DNA of 64,000 nt from Mastigias papua (Eukaryota > Cnidaria > Scyphozoa > Rhizostomeae > Mastigiidae), in assembly GCA_964019165.1 (NCBI GenBank), contig OZ025279.1:2932602-2996601 (forward strand), written 5' to 3'. The notes below the pieces were generated by a model, which was not told the origin of the DNA, did not search any database, and saw only the letters and a program-made list of their open reading frames with translations. The position numbers and the translations under genes are program-made. Positions 57,181-64,000 of this stretch are shown here, piece after piece; the stretch's first letter is position 1; every line of letters begins with the position of its first letter.

Positions 57181-58208
57181 GGATAAGTGCTTGTATACCA
57201 TAGCCACATTTTGTTCTCAACCATTTAGCGGATTTGTTTACATAAAATTATTAACCAATAAGATGCTTCCATTTTTTATATTTTTCATTGTGGCGCCATT
57301 TTAGGACAGTATTGGTATGGAAAAATCAACATTCACAAATTTTCTCTCATCTCGGAGCCCTAAGGTGGCAAATGAATGGTTTTCAATATACTCGACGTTT
57401 CGAGTGGTGCCCAATGTCTACTTTATATACAAGAGACTATTGCTGAACCACTCTTGACTGTTAAGTCGGCAAAAATGTATCTATTCATGCACAAAATGTG
57501 AAACATTAGTCTTGCATAGGTAATTCTCAAATTTGTTTGAGAAATGAAATTAATGTCGTGTTCGCTGCATATGCTATTAATGATATGGCGAAGAATGGCC
57601 AAGATGATAACTCCTTCATTTTTATCATAGCCTATAAACTTCAAAATAATATGCCAGTAATTTTCTAAGACTGTAATTGGTCGGAAGATGGTAAAATAAA
57701 TTATTTTTGGCATGGCAATATGACAACTAATCTTAAATATTCGGTAAAGTAAGACCTTCTAGCCCTAAGCTGTGAAGCAAAGACAAATTTGTGGATTACG
57801 TATGCAAGACTAGTGCTGTTTCACATTTTGTGCATGAGTAGATACGTTCTTGTCGATTTAGCAGTGAAGGGCAGTTCAGCAAGGGCCTTTTGCATATAAA
57901 GAAACAATGGGCACCACTCGAAATGTCGAATATTTTGGAAGCCATTCATTTGCTACCTTGGGGCTCCGAGATATCAATGAAAAATGTGCTCACGAGTTTG
58001 CAGCTAAAAGCTCGCCTCTGTAAATGAACGTAATTTTTTCCGAGGCAAAATTTGTGAGTAGTGATTTTTCCACAGCAACTCCGTCTCAAAATGGCACCAC
58101 AATGAAAGATATAAAAATGAAAGTATCTTATTTGTTAATAATCATATGTAAGCAAATCCGCTGATTGGTCGAGAACAAAATGAAGCTATGTTTTTTGGTA
58201 TAAGTTAA
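57181..58208. mobile_element. Foldback-type element with long inverted arms
   Basis: The left arm contains, in order, a TTGTATACCATAGC end, CATTTTGTTCTCAACCA, GCGGATTTG, ATTGTGGCGCCATTTT, TCTCGGAGCCCTAAGG and CATTTTGTGC-type segments. The right arm carries their complements in reverse order (GCACAAAATGTGAAAC-like, CCTTGGGGCTCCGAG, AAAATGGCACCACAAT, CAAATCCGC, GAACAAAATGAAGC). The arms are about 350-440 bp, roughly 80% alike by eye, around a short unpaired centre near 57650. No coding capacity and no clear target duplication. Confidence 0.75.
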
Positions 58209-58239
58209 AAGGACATTGCTTTAAATGTTTTAGTTGTGA

Positions 58240-59065
58240 TCAATTAGATTTGATCTTCCATATCTCAACCATCGTCGACATAAATGCTTTGATATTTCTT
58301 ATCAGAGACAGCCTAGATATCCCTGCCTCTGATTTTCAAGATAGGCGTTTTATCACTATTGCGCAGACTTCAAAGATCTACATGGAGGCAATTATTGTTG
58401 ATTTTGCTTTGATATAATTTATTGAGAGCTTATTCCCAAGTACCAATGACTCTAAATAGTGAAGGTCTCTTTTCAGAGCTTCACTCTGCATACTAATGCC
58501 ATTTGACCTAGCATAAATGCTGGTATCAAGTCATTAGAGTACAAAAATGGCCCTAGAAATGCTCCTTGTTACACCCTAGACATTACTTGACTCAGTTTTT
58601 AACTCTACATCATCGAATTTGTAGATTTTCTTTTTATATGTCAGGCATGATTCAGATCCAAGAAGCTCACGATTTTATAAGACTAGTTCAGCTTGATACT
58701 CCTTCTCCAGTCTTTACAATATTTCCAGACTCTTAAGCGTTGTGATAGGGCATCGCAATAAATGAAATGGGTGGGCATGACAAGCCAAAGAAGATCAGGG
58801 AAGGCAGGATAGCATAGTACATTATTTTGTAGGGTGGGGACTAAGCAGCGTAGCTTACTTTGATTCTATCTAGATACTAATGTCTTTTCTTTTTCCTAGT
58901 ATTCTAAATGCATGGCCCCTTGTAAGGTAGCATTGCTGAATAATTATGATGATTAAATGAATGATAAAATGTAAATGATATAGAATGAAGTAATGCTGCA
59001 AGTTTGACAAAGAAAAATCATCCACATAGTTAAAGACCTTTTCAAGGTCAATATAAACTATGGCA
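58240..59065 (-). pseudogene. Decayed LINE reverse transcriptase remnant
   Basis: On the - strand: VYIDLEKVFNYVDD-like text at about 59020-59065 (motif A region), then LHYLESLVLGNKLSINYIKA with KSTIIAS and YQSIYVDDG-like text near 58260-58450, in the order expected of jockey/CR1-type RT. Many stops and frameshifts occur. It begins just beyond the foldback element. Confidence 0.6.
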
Positions 59066-62000
59066 CAAAGTTACCATTAGCTGGCACGGGGTACTTAACG
59101 ACAGTGTTTGTGCAATTGCAAGATACTGTTGAAAGGAGAGCCCAAGAGCCAGATTGCATCCAGGAAATAGAGATTGCCATAAATAAGTAATCACAATAAG
59201 ATGTGTTTACCATCCCAGTAAAATCTTTGAATGCTGATTGTAGTAAGTGCTATCTGAGGTATTGTTTTTTCTTTGGTTCGGCGATATGAAGTATGAGTGC
59301 TTTACAAATACATCATAACGGCTGAAGTTAGCAGTCCATAGAAACATACCGTCCTATTTAACAGGAACTATCTCTTTCTTGAAAAGCTCAGTTATTGGCA
59401 TTTTGCTTTACTGCTTGCGTTCTGTGAGCAAGCCACATATTTGTGGATCCAGTGGCAAATGGAAAAGTGGCGCCCATGATAGGGCAAAAGCCAGAATAAT
59501 GGAGTCCCCCAAAACGGATTTCTCTTATATCATCCTGAACATTTGCTAAGAATTATTGAGCGTGATCAAGGTGGAAACATTTCCAACATAGCTGAAAAAC
59601 AATGTCATAATTATTGGGGCAGTGACAATCTGTACTTTGTATCCCCCTCTAGGTAGCCCGGATCAAATGGTGGAGTTATTTGGCAGAGGAGTAAGAACAA
59701 GAAAATTTGTCCAGAATGCCATGTAACAACTGAAATTATCAAATTTTCTGTTCACACCTTAAGGTATCATCAAATGGAAAGCTGCAAGGAGAAGAAACGG
59801 CTTCTGACCGTTTGAAACAAAGAGATGCATAAAAAGGAAGATGAAAGCAAAATTCAATAAAAATCAGATATAAAACATCGGTAGCTGATACCAGAAGGCA
59901 AAGAAAGGCAATACTGAATATCTAAGTTAGAGATTGTATTCCAGGTTCAACAAGTTATTGTTGCCACTGCAAGAAATCAATAAATAAGAATCCAGTATCA
60001 TTCATTGCTGTCCAGCTGACATGAATTGTGCATGTAATTCATGTACCAAGTGTTTAATATAGGAAACTTATAAGGGGTCATATATTTAGGACATCCACAT
60101 GGAGAGGGAGGAGATAAATAAAAATGACTGTAAATTGTGGATAGCTTTGGGTGGTCTGGGAAGGCGGATTGGCCCCAACACTAAAATGTAGACGCACACA
60201 TTTGTTAACTTGCAGAACATCTCTTGTGCACATTTTCATTACACACTCTGTACTCTGTGTTATATATTTGTTATTTGTAGACTAACTTAAATTAGAAATT
60301 TGCTGTAAAATTGAAACTTTGAACTCAGATGAATGCATGAAATAGATCAGATATGGTGCTTAATATGATAAAATTTTCTGCAAGCACAGTGCAACCTTAT
60401 ATTTATTCCATTTCAATTTATGACCAATTGGGGATTAGTAAGGGAATTTGGATTTCCACGAAAGGGAGGGTCCTTCAAGTCAACATTATTGGGTGTCTGT
60501 GGGTGGTAGGGAAAAATGGCCAAATTTTTAATACATTTATCAGGACGCAATAAATGTATGGTTCCTAATGCCTACAGTATCCTGTCTTAACACTTGAAAT
60601 GTCTGTACATTTATGAATGTGCAGCTAAAATTCAAGAACTATTAAGGAACTTTTAGTATTACAATGTATTCAAAAGAGGTCTAACAATAGGGAGCTTTTC
60701 GAACTAGGCCTTAAGCTAGATTCTTTATCAAGACAATTTTTATCGAGACAACAGGTGTCAAAGCCTGAACAGGAAAACGTATAGACATTACGAGACCTGA
60801 GACAATAAGGAATAGAATTCTTCATACCAATCAAGCTGTTCAACGTTAAAGAAGAAGCAGTTACTTTGCTTCAAAATCGCATAAGTAATTCTTGGCTTAT
60901 ACACTGCTTTTTGTAAGAATTACATAATGTTAACCAGAACCTCGTGATTCGTAATAAAGACCACAAAAATGAGCCTAAAAATTTCTTAAGTGACTCCTCA
61001 TAATAACTTGGTTATAGTTCGCCCCAGTGGTTCGTAAACAAGTGATGTTTAACTGTTTGAGTAACGATGGTCGCCATGATGCTTAGATACATGATTCATC
61101 ACTGAAAACAAAAAGCTATTTACTCTTTTATTCGGACTCAATTGACACATCATATTGCAATATCTATAAATTAATCTATATAGATATCATAGATAACTTA
61201 TCACAGATATTATCTCATATTCTTACATAACTGGTGATTTTGAGCCTGGCGTGATTCTTATGCCATTCCTAATTTTTTAACAATTTCAGCTTCGTGAAGC
61301 TTATATGAAGAAGTCTTATAGAAATGATAATGCAATTTATCTAACGTTGTGCCATTCGGTGAAAGGTGGATTGAAATACAAAGGAAGTGCCTAATACAGT
61401 AGGTTTGCTAAACAAGCCTGATAATAATGCAGTAAGGAAAAAATCTTCGTATATAACTCTAGGACTTACTATAACCAAACCCAAGCCATATCACATGATA
61501 CTCCCTTACACGTCCCACCAACTTATGAGTGTAGATTATCTTAAGTAAAATAGGATTCAGAGAAAAGCAGAGAAACTTATTGTACAATCCTGTGCAAATC
61601 TTTCTACATTCAAGACTAGAGCATGGAGATTATTATCAATTACAATCATTAAGAGCACATCCTTGACTTTTATCTACCCTTAATCTATCATAAGATTTGA
61701 AGGAATCCTTGAATCTGTCATAATAATAGCTTAATCTACCAAATGCCTTGGCTTAGCTGGATCTACATGTAAGTTTAGAGATAGAATTGAAATTGTTTAT
61801 TCTTTTTACGAGGCGATTGCTGTTACTGCTCATCATCCATTGTCAATTAGTGCCAAATTAAAAGTCGATCAGTGATTATTTTCGTAGAATGGATTAAATG
61901 GCGATTTGTAAAGATTACTATTTCTTCCATTACACTGATGAAAATTACATCAACCGCCAATTACAAACAATTTCCAAATGCGGTTGAATTACTGGCCTAC

Positions 62001-62240
62001 TTTAATAGAGAAACCATGCAGACGAATTTCAGCAATTAAATAAGCAATTTGCCTTGAATTACAATCTTTGCTTACAACAAAAGACACGGCATGTAAACCA
62101 ATGGAAATCAGGATAATAGACCTTGTGATCTTATGGACCATCAAAAAATTTTTTCAAATGGTTACGTCTCTTCCTCTGGCGTCAAATGTGAAATTAAAGT
62201 CACGTAGTCATTGACAGTTTGCTAAAATTCAAATGCATAA
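59066..62240. other. No feature recognised
   Basis: About 3.2 kb of AT-rich sequence with only very short ORFs and no recognisable exon, RNA gene or repeat border. Confidence 0.35.
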
Positions 62241-62400
62241 TTTTTCTGGTGATAAAGAATTTCATTATTGCACGAAAAATCGAGAGCATTTGCAGCATAT
62301 TGAAAGCACTATTTCGTCCGACAATCATCACAGGGTATAAAACGTTAGATAATGACCGAAAAGTGAACCGAAATGTATTACTATGCGTTTTCCGGTTATT
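62240..62400 (-). mobile_element. Penelope-like terminal repeat, copy D (decayed)
   Basis: On the - strand it shares TTTCGGTTCACTTTTCGGTC and the remains of a hammerhead motif (TATACC, CTGTGATGA, TTGTCGGAC, GAA, then AATATG). Stem I is broken and the core has a 2-nt insertion, so no ribozyme activity is expected. Confidence 0.6.
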
Positions 62401-62520
62401 TGTTTCGGTTCACTATGTCGTCTCTATCTGACCTACCATACCCTGATCAATGCCGAACGATAAAAGGGCTTTCAGTGTGCTAAAAATGTTTCCTCTATTA
62501 TGTTAGGTGCATAGCTTGCG
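62401..62520 (+). mobile_element. Penelope-like terminal repeat, copy E (decayed), inverted to D
   Basis: TTTCGGTTCACTATGTCGTC, CATACC, CTGATCA, ATGCCGAAC, GAT, AAAAGGGCTTT, C, AGTGTG. The layout equals the hammerhead motif, with core changes CTGATGA to CTGATCA and GAA to GAT. It abuts copy D head to head. Confidence 0.6.
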
Positions 62521-64000
62521 AATATAGCTTAATAATTGTGAACTACCAATCGCAGAGTCTTTACCAGAACTAACTTTATCGTTACATTTGCAATGATGGA
62601 ATATTATAAATACTGTTAGAACCTCAAGGATTTAGATAGCAGCTTTACCACCTTTTCATAACTTATAGGACTCGATAAATGAAATGCTTCAAAGAAAAAA
62701 CATTGATGCATGTAAATGGTTGACTGACTTCTATAATGTTTATAATAGAATGTTCATGTGTTGTTATGGAGTGATAAGTTGCTGGATTTGATGCTTCACA
62801 CAATGTTTCCAAAACAAATGATATTTGTTTCAAACCCTTAGAATTTAGGTATTCCCAGATTGCGTTCCTACTTTATTAAAAAACACTAAATTCTCTTATT
62901 TTATTCCAACCTTGGTTAAAATACCACAGTTGTACTGTAATTCTTTGATTTTGGATGCATTTCAAAAGCATGCTTGAAAAAACAAAGTAGTCCAGAGTTG
63001 AAGTGGAACATCTGATAGTCTGCTGTTTTGCAGAGCCCAAGATAAGAAACCCTTACAGATCCATACTTTTATGAATACCATAGGTTGGGTTGGTTTTTCC
63101 TTAGCTTTGCACGATGGCCGTGGAAGACCTTAAAAATTAGCAAGCTATCTAAAAGGTAAAAAAAGATTAATCCTGATATATTCTAAGGATTAATCAATCT
63201 GAATATACATCTCTAGCATAAAAACTAAACTGCTTTAATTTTGATGACCTACTTTCAATAAACAAACATGCAAGATTTCACACTGTTCCCAACTACAGAT
63301 CCAATTTACAACCCTCAAAATGAATCAGATCAGTACACATAATTTGAACCCTGTTTTCGAGCTTGTCATAAAAAGGGTCCTGGAGCGGATGCCTCGTGCG
63401 TTCTTTCTAGTCCGAAAGAGGAAAAGACCATAATGCACCTAGCGCAGTTGAGGATTAGCTATATAAATGAATATGATGGCACTGCTTTGAATCTACCATT
63501 AAGATATACAAGATTAGTTCCTAAGATTAATTATATTATTTTGATTAACTAATAAATGATGATTGTAAATCTAACAATACCAATGATGGGAGGACAGTAG
63601 ACTTTGAGAGGGCGTATGCATATATGCCATTGGCAAAACTTGATGGGTCAATCAACTGAAAATATAAAACTAAAATTACATGCACAGTATTCTTGCTAAT
63701 TTTCTTTTGGAGAAATGTTTGCTCCCTTTACTTCAGCCATCCATCAGACGTCTGGATTGGTAAGTGCAACTCAGAAATAATTCAGAATATCGTGCTTCTT
63801 CCATGGGAACGCTCTATTCTCTAATGAAAAGCAATCGATTAAGCAGGTATGCACAGAAGTGGCGACATTCTATTTAGCATACAGGCATAAGTTCAACCAA
63901 TAAATGTTCCCAAAAGTCCAAAGTGGGTAATAGCCCTAGATACGTCACAATGTATTTATAGAACTTTGCTTACTGCACATTCAACAGCAAAGGTGGGCTT
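62521..64000. other. No feature recognised
   Basis: AT-rich sequence with no convincing ORF, repeat border or RNA gene. Confidence 0.35.

Noticed and set aside
57423..57713. 96-codon ORF on the - strand
   Set aside because: Lies in the foldback element. No protein family.

Overview
The window is animal nuclear DNA, AT-rich, with spliced genes using GT..AG introns, long non-coding stretches and many transposable elements. Two host genes can be read with confidence: a LAR-like receptor protein tyrosine phosphatase on the + strand and a TCEANC2 orthologue on the - strand. With Penelope-like, Ty3/gypsy, BEL/Pao and LINE retroelements this suggests an invertebrate metazoan. The sequence alone does not let me name a phylum.

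Layout. 1-7930: the last 13 coding exons of the LAR-like phosphatase (5' end outside the window), carrying both tandem phosphatase domains. Domain 1 has Lys for the catalytic Arg and domain 2 has Ser for the catalytic Cys, so the product looks like a double pseudophosphatase. 7931-9.9 kb: 3' flank with nothing recognised. 9.9-15.46 kb: a decayed minisatellite with two re-homogenised subarrays (58-bp units in a 406-bp higher-order repeat, and about 69-bp units), interrupted by a small MITE and a Penelope terminal repeat. 15.9-17.65 kb: decayed RTE-type LINE. 18.96-22.3 kb: TCEANC2 in three exons, with a LINE tail in its second intron. 22.6-23.25 kb: 5'-truncated LINE.

24.2-26.5 kb: a dead Penelope-like element with a GIY-YIG endonuclease, split by a 1.2-kb TIR element and ending in a hammerhead-ribozyme terminal repeat. 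27.2-30.0 kb: GT microsatellite and a hAT-like non-autonomous element with an 8-bp target duplication. 31.55-33.44 kb: an intact Penelope-like reverse transcriptase ORF without a recognisable endonuclease. 35.9-43.2 kb: another hammerhead repeat, LINE pieces, a decayed gene of an uncharacterised multicopy family and MITEs. 44.78-49.26 kb: a full-length Ty3/gypsy element (- strand, 5-bp target duplication, one frameshift). 50.98-56.72 kb: a full-length but broken BEL/Pao element (- strand). 57.2-58.2 kb: foldback element. 58.2-59.1 kb: decayed LINE. 62.2-62.5 kb: two decayed hammerhead repeats head to head. The remaining stretches show nothing I can support.

The strongest observations are the doubly degenerate LAR-type phosphatase, five hammerhead-like motifs of one family tied by context to Penelope-like elements, the nested insertion whose conceptual removal re-joins a reading frame, and the minisatellite with a higher-order repeat.
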